From assembly GCF_000685155.1 (NCBI RefSeq), contig NZ_JMIY01000002.1, forward strand, positions 310,774 to 374,773: a stretch of DNA of 64,000 bases, read 5' to 3'. This document shows positions 8,321 to 16,955 of the stretch, piece by piece. A model generated the notes under the pieces. That model was not told where the DNA came from, did not search any database, and saw nothing but the letters and a program-made list of their open reading frames with translations. Every line of letters starts with the position of its first letter. Within the stretch, counting starts at the first letter, position 1. This DNA is from Candidatus Methanoperedens nitratireducens. Its GTDB lineage: Archaea > Halobacteriota > Methanosarcinia > Methanosarcinales > Methanoperedenaceae. The position numbers and the translations under genes were made by a program.

Positions 8321-8959
8321 TCAAGTACTATCTTTCCTTACCATTATTCTAAGTTTCATTGGAGAGGTCATCAGGACTTTGTAATCCGTACCGTTCATGG
8401 TCAGAGTTCCTGTTGAGAGCATTTCGCCTTCATATTCTGATATTGATAAGGAGATGTGTCCTACTGTTGCTGGCGTAAAGCCCGTCCGGTCAGTCCCATC
8501 CGGGGGGAGCGTCAGTACATCTCCGGTAAGAGACTGGTCGTCATAGCCTGTTATGTTGAGGGCATATGCCTGGCCTGCAAACCTGAGATCCGCCCTGGTC
8601 ATGGTCGACATTTCCGCATCATTTATTTCTTTTGCGATCTCTTCCGGGCTTTTCTTCTGCCAGAGGAGGGAACGGATAAAGCCCGGTGATGCCTCCCTGG
8701 TCTTTATGACATTCACATGCAGGATGTGGTACTGATCTTCATCCAGTGCAAACCCGTGTCCCATGAGTACAGGCTCAACAAACTGTTTTACATGTCCTCT
8801 TTCTTGTCCCATGAATATAGGCTCAGCAAACAGTTTTATAGGTCCTCTTTCTCTACCGATGCCCATACCAAAGGGCTGGGCAAACACGGTTACTGCCGAA
8901 ACAAGCATAACAGCAGCAAAAAGTATTGCTGTTTTTGTGATTAGTTTCATTTTATTCAC
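8321..8959 (-). CDS. Secreted protein of the ABC operon, unknown family
   Basis: A 212-residue protein with a clear signal peptide ending in VFA-QP. Two imperfect repeats follow (RGPIKLFAEPIFMGQ and RGHVKQFVEPVLMGH), then a region with an EEIAKEI helix and a beta-rich C-terminal half. It is the first gene of the leftward ABC operon and could be its cargo or an extracellular adaptor. No known family is evident. Confidence 0.7.
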   Translation of the reverse strand: MNKMKLITKTAILFAAVMLVSAVTVFAQPFGMGIGRERGPIKLFAEPIFMGQERGHVKQFVEPVLMGHGFALDEDQYHILHVNVIKTREASPGFIRSLLWQKKSPEEIAKEINDAEMSTMTRADLRFAGQAYALNITGYDDQSLTGDVLTLPPDGTDRTGFTPATVGHISLSISEYEGEMLSTGTLTMNGTDYKVLMTSPMKLRIMVRKDST

Positions 8960-9024
8960 CCTGAATGCCCACTTGGACTGAACGATACTTAACTTCGATG
9001 CAGAACATTGATATGAAATAAGCT

Positions 9025-9930
9025 TTATTTCAGTTCATTTTCTGATAAAAACCAATCAGAAAGTTCGATTAAGTTCGTCCTTCCGTATTCATGTTTTTTA
9101 ATTATGTTTCTCCTCTTTAGAGCGTTTATTATGCCTGTAAGTGAAGATTTTGGTATCCCTGTCTCGTATCGAATATCAGCCTGGGTTGCAGAGCCACCTC
9201 TCCTTAATAACAGGCCTATTATCGCTCGCTCTTTATCAGAGAGAGTATCTATGACCTTTCGCATCTCTCCCGTGACATGGATTTCTTTTGTTTCAGGTAT
9301 TACAGGTATTATCTCTGCTTCATGGTTCTGGGTTTCTTTCTTCTCATGAATAGCTGTTCCTTTATGTATTCTGTGTCTATAAAACGCAAAAGTAGCTCCA
9401 GCAGCCGGCAAAATAATTAGTAATATAGAGACCAGCGGGGTAAATAGATCTTTTGATTGGTCTGGTACATCGATTGGCAGTTTATAGTTCACTCTGATCC
9501 ACGGTGATACTACCCTGTATCCCTGTATGGATAAGGCAAGCGAGTCCTCCTTTATCTGGAACTGATAGTTGAGTTCAGGTTGTATCTCAAACCTCGTTAT
9601 CTCAGAACCAGGTGGAAGATAGAGCACTAAAGAGTAATCTGAGTAGTAACCATCTAAAGAGAAGTTAAACGACCATGTATCTGCGCTCTTTGATGTCAGC
9701 ATATCTGTAACAGCATAGAGCTGGTTAGTATTGTTATCAAAAGTGTATTTTATGCCATTTAAGAAAGGCATATAAGACAGGGATTCAGGCGTAGCATAGC
9801 CTGTCAGGAGTACTTTCCCTGAATTGTCTACATACCCATTGAGCAATATCTGCTCCTCGCCTATCGTCTCCTGTGCATCCGCTGAGGTTACCAGTATTAT
9901 CAGCAGGAACAGGAGTATTCGAACGTTCAT
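9025..9930 (-). CDS. Membrane-anchored winged-helix regulator
   Basis: A 301-residue one-component sensor. It has a signal sequence (1-19, ending ADA-QE), a beta-rich extracellular domain to about 155, a membrane helix near 161-183 (VSILLIILPAAGATFAFY) and a cytoplasmic winged helix at about 220-295 (MarR/IclR-like, SATQADIRYETGIPKSSLTG). The layout suggests that an envelope signal is passed directly to DNA. It lies just upstream of the ABC export operon in the same direction and may control it. Confidence 0.8.
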   Translation of the reverse strand: MNVRILLFLLIILVTSADAQETIGEEQILLNGYVDNSGKVLLTGYATPESLSYMPFLNGIKYTFDNNTNQLYAVTDMLTSKSADTWSFNFSLDGYYSDYSLVLYLPPGSEITRFEIQPELNYQFQIKEDSLALSIQGYRVVSPWIRVNYKLPIDVPDQSKDLFTPLVSILLIILPAAGATFAFYRHRIHKGTAIHEKKETQNHEAEIIPVIPETKEIHVTGEMRKVIDTLSDKERAIIGLLLRRGGSATQADIRYETGIPKSSLTGIINALKRRNIIKKHEYGRTNLIELSDWFLSENELK

Positions 9931-9966
9931 GCTAACGCACTATTATGGATACTTAATGTAAAAATG

Positions 9967-10608
9967 TTAGCTACTAAACTTTCTACCCTTTAAATATAAT
10001 GCTTTTGCTTTATTACTTATAAGTTGAATTTCCTCTACTTTAAAACCAGCATTTTCTACAAGGCGAGCAAGTTCGTTAGGAGAATAGTTTCGATAATAGC
10101 CTGGTGGCATACCAAACTTCTGGAGGTACCTGAGGCTTAATTCTATTTTTTCAAACCAATTCACTCCGTAATCCGTATAGGATGTAATAAGTAATAACCC
10201 TCCATCTCTTAAAATCCTGTGACTTTCTTGAAGTGCTTTATAGGGATTTTCGATAGTATGTATTACATTAGCCATAAATACGGTATCAAATCTTTGCGAT
10301 GGAAAAGATGTGCTTTCACAATTAGCTTTTTGTATAGTTACATTCTGGAAATCTTTTAAGTGAATCCTTGCCACTTCCAGCATCTCATCCGACAGGTCTG
10401 TGGCAATAATATTCCTTGCATTTTTGGCTATTACTTTAGTGAAATATCCTGTTCCGCATCCAAACTCTATAACTTCTCCTAGATCACGCTCTCCAAGTAA
10501 CCTTTTAACAATTGCTTGACGAAGAGTCTTCCCAACAACATACTCTACACCTTCATCGTAACTACGGGCATATTTACTCCAGTATTTCTCCTCTCTATGT
10601 ACCATCAC
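9967..10608 (-). CDS. Class I SAM-dependent methyltransferase
   Basis: A 213-residue protein with the Rossmann-type SAM-binding motif VIEFGCGTGYFTK, motif II region IIATDLS, and a motif at RFDTVFMANVIHTIENP (Methyltransf_11 class). The likely start is the second of two adjacent ATG codons. The substrate cannot be told from the sequence. It lies between the winged-helix regulator and a CcdA-like gene, with short gaps and the same orientation. Confidence 0.85.
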   Translation of the reverse strand: MMVHREEKYWSKYARSYDEGVEYVVGKTLRQAIVKRLLGERDLGEVIEFGCGTGYFTKVIAKNARNIIATDLSDEMLEVARIHLKDFQNVTIQKANCESTSFPSQRFDTVFMANVIHTIENPYKALQESHRILRDGGLLLITSYTDYGVNWFEKIELSLRYLQKFGMPPGYYRNYSPNELARLVENAGFKVEEIQLISNKAKALYLKGRKFSS

Positions 10609-10635
10609 TATTCTACTCTCTTTATTAAAATAAGC

Positions 10636-11373
10636 CTATATCCCGTAAAACGTAGTCGGGAAATAGGGTGAAAGCAGCCTGATCAGCAGTTTATCTATAT
10701 TGAACAGCAACATAATCCCGACCGCTATAAGTAAAAGGCCTGAGAGTTTTTTAAGCACCTCTCCGTTCCTCATGAACCATTTATATCTATTCGTGACCTT
10801 TTTACCATAATAGGCTATTGACAGCATGGGAATGCTCATGCCGACAGAATAGACAAACAGCATCCATGCGCCGTAGGATACATTGCCCACAGAGGCGACA
10901 TACGCAAGCACAGCGCCGAGTATCGGGCCAACACAGGGAATCCAGACGACACCTAAAGACATGCCCAGGAAAAAGCCGCCAAAGAGACCTCCCTCAGGCA
11001 TATTTGATGAGGATCTGTTTAAAAACCCGATATTATTCCTTAAGCCCTGTGTTATTGAGCTTGAGATTTTTATGAACTCAACGTTTATGTCATCATCAAA
11101 GAGCACAGCACCCATTCCTATTATGAACAGGATAGATAAGCTGCGCATATAATCAGCAAGAGATGCAAAGACTGCGCCAAAGCCGGATACAAGAGTACCC
11201 ATGATAGTAAAGCTGAGTGTCAGGCCTGATACAACGGCTAATGGTCGAAATCTGCCTCCTGCTGAGCCTGACATCACAGCAGGAACGAGCGGAAGACAGC
11301 AGGGCTTGAGTATAGTCACTAAGCCTGCTACAAAAACCAGGATTATAGAGGGTGCTGAAGGTTCTATGCTCAT
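10636..11373 (-). CDS. CcdA/DsbD-type thiol-disulfide transporter
   Basis: A 245-residue membrane protein with about six helices. It carries the two conserved cysteine sites of the CcdA family, LKPCCLPLVP (Cys25/26) in the first helix and IPCVGPILG (Cys147) in the fourth. These proteins carry reducing power across the membrane for cytochrome c assembly or periplasmic thiol reduction. The presence fits an organism with c-type cytochromes. No thioredoxin-like partner is adjacent. Confidence 0.85.
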   Translation of the reverse strand: MSIEPSAPSIILVFVAGLVTILKPCCLPLVPAVMSGSAGGRFRPLAVVSGLTLSFTIMGTLVSGFGAVFASLADYMRSLSILFIIGMGAVLFDDDINVEFIKISSSITQGLRNNIGFLNRSSSNMPEGGLFGGFFLGMSLGVVWIPCVGPILGAVLAYVASVGNVSYGAWMLFVYSVGMSIPMLSIAYYGKKVTNRYKWFMRNGEVLKKLSGLLLIAVGIMLLFNIDKLLIRLLSPYFPTTFYGI

Positions 11374-11474
11374 TTTAGTCTACCACCGCAATATCCAGCT
11401 GGATATATAAGTATGGCTTTACGTATGATGTAAAGTAATATATAGCTTAGGGTCTATCTGTTTAATCAAGCAAG

Positions 11475-11504
11475 TTTTAAATAGTGTAATTTCTTATATA
11501 TATT
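11475..11504 (+). promoter_or_regulatory. Probable promoter of the radical SAM gene
   Basis: Two TATA-like stretches occur, TTTTAAATA (about 11475) and CTTATATATATTA (about 11492-11504). Either one would start a transcript with a leader of roughly 80-110 bases before the ATG at 11610, long for an archaeal mRNA. Confidence 0.4.
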
Positions 11505-11527
11505 AAAGCAATTGATTTGAATCAGCC

Positions 11528-11601
11528 AGGAGAGGCAGGAGTGTTTTTCAATCAAATGGCCAGAGTGTAGGTACCGAGTTCAGTCCTCTCCTAAAAAGGG
11601 G
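11528..11601 (+). promoter_or_regulatory. Candidate structured mRNA leader
   Basis: AGGAGAGG (11528-11535) pairs perfectly with CCTCTCCT (11585-11592), enclosing about 49 bases. Just after the stem come AAAAAGGGG, which could serve as the ribosome-binding site, and the ATG nine bases further on. The stem itself could sequester the G-rich element or respond to a ligand. I do not recognise a known riboswitch class. Confidence 0.4.
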
Positions 11602-11609
11602 TTAATCTC

Positions 11610-13103
11610 ATGAGAGCAACAAAATCATTATGTCCTGAATGTCTTACTGTGATCGATGCTTCGATTATCGAAGAGAACGGAGAGATCATGATAGAAAAAA
11701 CATGCAGCAAGCATGGATATTTCAGGGATATATACTGGTCAAGCGCAGAGCAGTTTAAGCGGTTTGATCATTACTGGCATGACGGAACTGGAGTAACAAA
11801 TCCGAATATATCCACAAATGGAGATTGCCCTGAATCATGCGGGTTATGTTCAGCCCACAGAACAACTACTATCCTGGGAAACATTGATGTTACAAACAGA
11901 TGCAACCAGGCCTGCCCTGTATGTTTTTCAAATGCTTCATCATCCAGCTATCTCTATGAGCCATCCATCGATCAGATCAGGGTAATGATGCAGATGCTCA
12001 GGAACGAGAAGCCTGTGCCGTGTCCGGCCGTTCAGTTCACAGGCGGAGAACCGACAATGCACAGGGACATCATCCAGATCGTTAAGATGGCCCACGGATT
12101 TAAATTCGGGCAGATCCAGATGGCAACCAATGGCATCAGATTTGCACAGAGCCAGAAATTCTGCGAGGATCTGGCAACAGCAGGTCTCACTACTATTTAT
12201 TTGCAGTTTGACGGGGTAACAGAGGAACCCTACAGGATCACAAGAGGATACAATGCTCTTCCATTAAAACTTAAAGCTATAGAGAACTGCAGAGCAGCAG
12301 GACTGAGGAGTGTTTTTCTTGTACCCACACTCGCAAAAGGTGTAAACGACGGTCAGGTAGGAGATATCATCAGATTTGCAGTAAATAACAGAGATACGGT
12401 TGAAGGTGTTAATTTCCAGCCAATTTCCTTTACAGGAAGGGTACATAGTGAAGACAGGATGAAGAGGAGAATAACTATTCCCGATCTACTCGATCTGATA
12501 GAAGAACAGACAGGCGGAGCTATTACATCAGAGGATTTCTATCCTGTTCCCTTTATCGTGCCCGTTTCCCGCTTCGCTTCAACCCATCAGGGTGTCCCTA
12601 ATTTTGAATTCACGGTACATCCGCACTGTGGTTCTGGAATATATGTCTGCATCGAGGATGGAAAAATGATACCTTTAACTCGCTTTGTCGATGTGGAGGG
12701 GATTATTGAGTATATCAATGAGCTGGCACAGGAGAAATACAAATGGATCGGCAGATCGCTTGCTAAAATAAAAAGAATGGGCAGGCTTATTTCTGCGCTG
12801 CCGAAGTATATCGATATGAGGAAAGCACCAAAATCGATAGATATTAAAAAACTTATCCTTAATATTCTCACGAAAGGGACAAGAGAGGCTGTTAGAGAAT
12901 TCAACCAGAATACGCTCTTCGTTGGAGCTATGCATTTTATGGATTTATACAATATCGACCTTGAGAGGATAAAACGATGCGCTGTCCATTATGCCACGCC
13001 TGATGGCAGGATCATACCATTCTGCACATACAATACGATATACAGGACTGAAGTGGAAATGAAGTTTGCAACACCTGTTAAGAGAGAAGTGTTTAAGATT
13101 TGA
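11610..13103 (+). CDS. tes: Radical SAM protein, probable tetraether lipid synthase
   Basis: A 497-residue radical SAM enzyme of the MJ0619/Tes type. The SAM-cluster motif is C98-X3-C102-X2-C105 (NRCNQACPVCF). Further cysteine groups at 8, 11 and 32 and at 73, 77 and 80 (CPESCGLC) precede it, and more lie in the C-terminal half (HPHCG), as expected for a protein with several auxiliary iron-sulfur clusters. Tes joins the phytanyl chains of two archaeol-type lipids to give GDGT tetraethers. The assignment relies on the cysteine pattern and length; other methylase-type paralogues share it. A GGGG element precedes the ATG. Confidence 0.7.
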   Translation: MRATKSLCPECLTVIDASIIEENGEIMIEKTCSKHGYFRDIYWSSAEQFKRFDHYWHDGTGVTNPNISTNGDCPESCGLCSAHRTTTILGNIDVTNRCNQACPVCFSNASSSSYLYEPSIDQIRVMMQMLRNEKPVPCPAVQFTGGEPTMHRDIIQIVKMAHGFKFGQIQMATNGIRFAQSQKFCEDLATAGLTTIYLQFDGVTEEPYRITRGYNALPLKLKAIENCRAAGLRSVFLVPTLAKGVNDGQVGDIIRFAVNNRDTVEGVNFQPISFTGRVHSEDRMKRRITIPDLLDLIEEQTGGAITSEDFYPVPFIVPVSRFASTHQGVPNFEFTVHPHCGSGIYVCIEDGKMIPLTRFVDVEGIIEYINELAQEKYKWIGRSLAKIKRMGRLISALPKYIDMRKAPKSIDIKKLILNILTKGTREAVREFNQNTLFVGAMHFMDLYNIDLERIKRCAVHYATPDGRIIPFCTYNTIYRTEVEMKFATPVKREVFKI

Positions 13104-13121
13104 TGTGTGATCTTCAGTTAT

Positions 13122-13829
13122 ATGAAAATCGCTGTTACCAAACTTAAGGAAAAATCCGGGGGTATCACCGAGCTATTTAAACAGTATGGTCATGAAGTAT
13201 TCATAATATCCACAATGAGTGCAGCAGGACCCACAGACCCAAAGCCCCTCTCCCGTCTGGCTGAGATGGTCTCAGAAGGCAGGATCGATATCCTTATTTT
13301 CACAAGCGCTCTCGGAGTTGATAAACTCTTTGAAAAAGCAAAGCCAGGAAAAAGTGTAAGAATAGTAAGCGTAGGCCCAAAGACAGCAATGCGGGTGGAA
13401 GAACACGGCTTATCGAGTGAGGTTATAACCAGGTTCTCATCCGAGAATTTTGCCGGGTATCTTGGTGATATCAGCGGAAAAACAATAGGAATTGCAAGAG
13501 CAGAGGTGCAGGACACGCGATTGATAGAGTCCCTGATATCAGGAGGGGCAATAGTAATAGAGGCTCCAGCTTACAGGTTAGAACCTGCAGGGAACATGTT
13601 TACAGATGTCTTAAAAGATGTGGATGCAGTGATCTTCACCAGCGCCAGATCATTTGAATATTCGGGTTTTAACCAGGACCATGCAAAAAATATCAAAGTC
13701 ATAGCAATCGGGCATAAGACCGCTGATGCAATGCGAGAGTATGGGGTAGTCCCGGATATAGTAGGGAATGGTACGCTTGAGGATTGCCTGGGCATTCTAT
13801 CGCCCAAAAAAGCATACTCGCACTCCTGA
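13122..13829 (+). CDS. hemD: Uroporphyrinogen-III synthase
   Basis: A 235-residue HemD-type protein with the two-lobed pattern of the family (FTSALGVDKLF in lobe one, FTSARSFEYSGF in lobe two, VIAIGHKTADAMREYG near the end). It closes and inverts ring D of hydroxymethylbilane on the way to siroheme, F430 and cobamides. I prefer the ATG at 13122 (MKIAVTKL) over the in-frame GTG at 13107, because homologues begin here. Other haem genes are not adjacent. Confidence 0.85.
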   Translation: MKIAVTKLKEKSGGITELFKQYGHEVFIISTMSAAGPTDPKPLSRLAEMVSEGRIDILIFTSALGVDKLFEKAKPGKSVRIVSVGPKTAMRVEEHGLSSEVITRFSSENFAGYLGDISGKTIGIARAEVQDTRLIESLISGGAIVIEAPAYRLEPAGNMFTDVLKDVDAVIFTSARSFEYSGFNQDHAKNIKVIAIGHKTADAMREYGVVPDIVGNGTLEDCLGILSPKKAYSHS

Positions 13830-13875
13830 TCCTGCTGTGCAAAGTTTAATTTAAGAAAAAGGATTATAGCAGCCT

Positions 13876-14115
13876 ATGGATGAGAACACCGTAAACAGGA
13901 CAAAGGCTGCCATTAACGCCCTCATAGACATAGAGCAGTTATGGATTGAGAATACTCCCGACTACAACCTCTCAACACAGGAATTGCTCGTACTCAAAAA
14001 AAGACTTGAGCGCGCGATGGAGAATATCTCAAAGATATACGAGGAGAACAGAACAAAAATGCAGGCAGCAGAGGAAGAAATCAAAAAGATACATGAGGGC
14101 AAGAGAAAGAAGTAG
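13876..14115 (+). CDS. 79-residue coiled-coil protein, unknown
   Basis: A short, highly charged, mostly helical protein. The second half (LKKRLERAMENISKIYEE and on) is a likely coiled coil with a lysine-rich end. A TATA-like TTTAATTTAAG lies about 25-30 bases before the ATG, so the mRNA may be leaderless. No family recognised and no functional hint from the neighbours. Confidence 0.6.
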   Translation: MDENTVNRTKAAINALIDIEQLWIENTPDYNLSTQELLVLKKRLERAMENISKIYEENRTKMQAAEEEIKKIHEGKRKK

Positions 14116-14214
14116 GAACATCCTCTGATATATAATTTAATAATTATTACCATTACTATTATTGTTATTATTAAAATGGATAGATATATATTATAGTATT
14201 GTATATTTGTATGT

Positions 14215-14280
14215 GAGTATGATGGGGGCCTTTCAAGGTATACTATCATAAATAACAATCCCTCGCCTGCCATCATGCTC
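14215..14280 (+). promoter_or_regulatory. Hairpin that encloses a start codon
   Basis: GAGTATGATGG (14215-14225) can pair with CCATCATGCTC (14270-14280) at 10 of 11 positions, the odd one being a possible G-U pair. The second arm contains the ATG (14275-14277) of the TrmO-like gene. A smaller hairpin CCTT-TC-AAGG (14229-14238) lies inside. If the ATG is the real start, initiation would need this stem to open. Confidence 0.4.
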
Positions 14281-14604
14281 AAAAACGCTAATGGGGTGCT
14301 ACGGTTGAATTTAAATATAGAACCTATCGGTGTAATTAAAAAATCTAATGCAGGTTTAGCTGATATATTGATATACTCTGATTTCGAGCATATCCTTCAA
14401 AACATCACACAAAAACTTGAAAAAGGAATATCTCTCCTGATAGTACATAAGAGCAATAAAACCCCTGATAATCATCAGGTCCAGATATCTTCTGCTGAAT
14501 TAATCAACTGGAAAGGGAATATTCTAAGGGTAAAGGGATTGGAGGCTGATAATGACTCATTGATAGATGTGAGGCTGGTAAAGATGTTTGATTCCGGGCA
14601 GTGA
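14275..14604 (+). CDS. TrmO/TsaA-like protein, short divergent form
   Basis: A 109-residue protein. The start (IEPIGVIKKSN) and end (ILRVKGLEADNDSLIDVRLV) resemble the beta-barrel of UPF0066/TrmO, which methylates N6 of t6A37 in tRNA using SAM. The central signature of active members (RSPxRPNPIG) is absent, so it is probably not a working methyltransferase of the usual kind. A tRNA gene follows 75 bases downstream, perhaps by chance. In-frame GTG (14296) and TTG (14305) are alternative starts. Confidence 0.55.
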   Translation: MLKNANGVLRLNLNIEPIGVIKKSNAGLADILIYSDFEHILQNITQKLEKGISLLIVHKSNKTPDNHQVQISSAELINWKGNILRVKGLEADNDSLIDVRLVKMFDSGQ

Positions 14605-14679
14605 TACTGAGGTTAATCGATATTGTTAACGTTAAATGCAAATCCTTATTAGGAATACACGCTATAATCTGCCATCTTT

Positions 14680-14753
14680 GGGCTCGTGGTCTAGTCGGCT
14701 ATGACGTCGCTCTCACACGGCGAAGATCCTGAGTTCGAATCTCAGCGGGCCCA
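14680..14753 (+). tRNA. tRNA-Val (CAC)
   Basis: A complete cloverleaf can be drawn. The acceptor stem is GGGCTCG with CGGGCCC, and the anticodon stem TCGCT/GGCGA carries the loop CTCACAC, giving anticodon CAC. The T arm is CTGAG-TTCGAAT-CTCAG and the discriminator base is A. No intron and no encoded CCA. It reads GUG valine codons. Confidence 0.9.
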
Positions 14754-14809
14754 TATAAGTTCAAATCGCTTTTTTCGAAGGAATACTTTCACCCGCTGGT
14801 GCCCACCAA

Positions 14810-15094
14810 TCACACGGATACTCGTTCAATTTCTTCGAGAAAGTACACATCTGGCTTATCGGAAACACCGGCCCGCTTCATTGCCTGCCGTAGATCTTCA
14901 GATCGGGCAAATTCCCTGGCCCTCCCAAGATCATCCCACTCCAGAAGGATTACGATTTCATCAGGGTCATCACTGCTGCGGAAAAGATAACCTCCTTTAG
15001 AACCCTTATCCTTGCGTGTGCTGCCGTGCTCCTCAAACACAGGCTTCCACCTGGCATAATCCTTGACCTTATGTCTTATAAGTAAGTATGGCAT
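14810..15094 (-). CDS. ABM-like dimeric alpha/beta-barrel protein
   Basis: A 94-residue protein with the ferredoxin-like pattern of antibiotic-biosynthesis-monooxygenase or cyclase families (YLLIRHKVKDYARWKPVFEE at the start, EIVILLEWDDLGRAREFA in the middle). Such proteins form dimers and bind small aromatic or haem-like ligands. It follows a CMD-family gene with an eight-base gap, so the two are probably cotranscribed and may handle a reactive compound together. Confidence 0.65.
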   Translation of the reverse strand: MPYLLIRHKVKDYARWKPVFEEHGSTRKDKGSKGGYLFRSSDDPDEIVILLEWDDLGRAREFARSEDLRQAMKRAGVSDKPDVYFLEEIERVSV

Positions 15095-15102
15095 ACCTGG
15101 CC

Positions 15103-15513
15103 CTATCTTATAACAACCCTCCTCAGCAGAGGCTCCTTTCTAAGATGCTCGGTTATCTGCTGCAGTTCTCTGGAGAAGGTATCATAGTCGTAGTCCTGGG
15201 CATGCATAATATCGCCCCATGCTGCAAAATAGCTGGCCAGAAATCCTGTCTCAGCAAGTTCCTCATCAGTCGCACCGCGTAACTTGGCAGCGGTTTTGTG
15301 AAAGAGCTGGCAATAAGGACACTTTGCGTTTGCGGCGACTGCCAGTCCCATAAGCTCCCTGTACTTAGCTGGTATCTTGCTCTCGCCAAGGGTATACTTC
15401 TTGAAGAGCGGCCAGTGCTGGACGACGGTATCCTCAGGCACATTCTTCACGAAACCAGGAACCATCCCCAGGTTCTTTTCTATATCTCTAAGTGTATCTT
15501 CATATTCTCCCAT
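15103..15513 (-). CDS. Carboxymuconolactone decarboxylase/AhpD-family protein
   Basis: A 136-residue helical protein with the AhpD-type redox site CPYCQLFH (Cys-X2-Cys followed by His three residues on). The family includes alkylhydroperoxidases and CMD enzymes, and the CxxC suggests a thiol-peroxidase or disulfide role. The N-terminus (LGMVPGFVKNVPE) fits archaeal members. An AGGAGGT-like element lies before the ATG on the minus strand (AGGAGGTTAGTTACTATG). First gene of a two-gene operon. Confidence 0.82.
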   Translation of the reverse strand: MGEYEDTLRDIEKNLGMVPGFVKNVPEDTVVQHWPLFKKYTLGESKIPAKYRELMGLAVAANAKCPYCQLFHKTAAKLRGATDEELAETGFLASYFAAWGDIMHAQDYDYDTFSRELQQITEHLRKEPLLRRVVIR

Positions 15514-15681
15514 AGTAACTAACCTCCTTTATTAAATCATGGTTTGTCCTTTTAAATAAACCTTTTGATATTAACTTTCTAGCTTAGCTGAGCGTTTGGC
15601 TTCGTAGTAAGGTTCATAGGCACTGATTGTTCTTCAAAAAACAAAAACTATTAATCTTTCCGCACTATTTAGCCCGGGATT

Positions 15682-16854
15682 ATGAAAAAGGTAGTACTCT
15701 CTTACTCTGGCGGACTTGATACATCCATCTGCATACCCCTGTTAAAAGAACATTACTGCTGCGATTATGCGATCACTGTGACGGTAGATGTCGGGCAGCC
15801 TGAAAAGGATATTCAGCAGGCGGAGAAAAAAGCGTCTATGATCAGCAATAAACATTACACGATAGATGCTAAAGAAGAGTTTGTAAAAGATTATATCATC
15901 CCTCTTATCAAGGCAAATGGGAGTTATGAGGGCTATGTCCTGGGCACATCGATAGCACGCCCCCTCATTGCCAAAAAAGTCGTGGAGGTCGCACAGAAAG
16001 AGAACGCTCATGCTCTTTGCCATGGCTGTACAGGAAAGGGTAACGACCAGTTGAGATTCGAAGCTGTGTTCAGAGGTACTGCCCTTGAGGTCATTGCTCC
16101 TATGAGGGACATGAACTTAACACGTGAGTGGGAGATCGAATATGCAAAGAAAAACGGGATACCTGTATCTGTCACGAAATCAAAGCCCTGGAGCATAGAT
16201 GAGAATATATGGAGCCGCAGTATAGAGGGAGGTCACCTTGAAGAACCTGGTTTCATCCCTCCTGAGGATATATTTGAGTGGACTGCTCCTCCGGAGAAAG
16301 GGCCTGACGCTGAGACGATTGATATAGGTTTTGAAGAGGGCGTTCCTGTATCACTGAATGGCGAAAGCATTGGCGGCGTCTCACTGATCCAGAGACTTAA
16401 TAAAATAGGTGGTGCCCATGGTGTAGGGCGCACGGATATGATCGAGGACAGGGTACTTGGCCTTAAGGCAAGGGAGAACTACGAGCACCCTGCTGCCACA
16501 ATACTGTTAACAGCACACAAAGACCTGGAAAGGCTTGTGCTTACAAGGGATGAGCTGAGGTTTAAATCATTCGTTGACGAAACCTGGAGCGAGCTTGCAT
16601 ATAAGGGTCTTGTGGATGAGCCCCTGTACTCGGATTTAAATGCTTTTATTGATAAGACCCAGGAGAGGGTCACAGGGAATGTAAAGGTCAAGCTCTATAA
16701 AGGCAGTGCAAAAGTTGTTGCCAGGGAATCACCATTTGCGTTATATTCCTCTGATCTCTCCTCGTTTGACAGCAGGACCATAGATCAGAAGGATGCAGAA
16801 GGATATTGTAAGTACCATGGTTTCCAGGCACGAATGTTTAAAAGGATATGTTAG
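15682..16854 (+). CDS. argG: Argininosuccinate synthase
   Basis: A 390-residue enzyme that joins citrulline and aspartate with ATP in arginine synthesis. The N-terminal ATP-pyrophosphatase loop is [23 protein letters not shown] and [13 protein letters not shown] are signature regions of the family, and the length is normal. A TATA-like region lies before the ATG. It stands alone; no other arg genes are nearby. Confidence 0.96.
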   Translation: MKKVVLSYSGGLDTSICIPLLKEHYCCDYAITVTVDVGQPEKDIQQAEKKASMISNKHYTIDAKEEFVKDYIIPLIKANGSYEGYVLGTSIARPLIAKKVVEVAQKENAHALCHGCTGKGNDQLRFEAVFRGTALEVIAPMRDMNLTREWEIEYAKKNGIPVSVTKSKPWSIDENIWSRSIEGGHLEEPGFIPPEDIFEWTAPPEKGPDAETIDIGFEEGVPVSLNGESIGGVSLIQRLNKIGGAHGVGRTDMIEDRVLGLKARENYEHPAATILLTAHKDLERLVLTRDELRFKSFVDETWSELAYKGLVDEPLYSDLNAFIDKTQERVTGNVKVKLYKGSAKVVARESPFALYSSDLSSFDSRTIDQKDAEGYCKYHGFQARMFKRIC

Positions 16855-16898
16855 TAACTGTCTTAAGAATCTGAGCTCTTGAAATACAAGAAGATAAG

Positions 16899-16948
16899 TA
16901 TAAATATAAGTTACGTAATGATTAAATGTGACAGTTTTAAGGAGGTGA
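16899..16948 (+). promoter_or_regulatory. TATA box and strong ribosome-binding site of the 50-residue gene
   Basis: TATAAATATAA (16899-16909) is followed about 30 bases later by AAGGAGGTGA (16939-16948), a near-perfect Shine-Dalgarno sequence 7 bases before the ATG at 16956. Such strong signals suggest a highly expressed small gene. Confidence 0.65.
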
Positions 16949-16955
16949 AAAAAAA

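Noticed and set aside
8717-8944. Cysteine-rich rightward frames opposite the 212-residue secreted protein
   Set aside because: They are antisense shadows of internal repeats in the leftward gene, which has a signal peptide and operon context.
14701-15000. Rightward open frame after 14701
   Set aside because: It begins inside tRNA-Val and runs antisense to the ABM-like gene, whose protein has a normal fold pattern.
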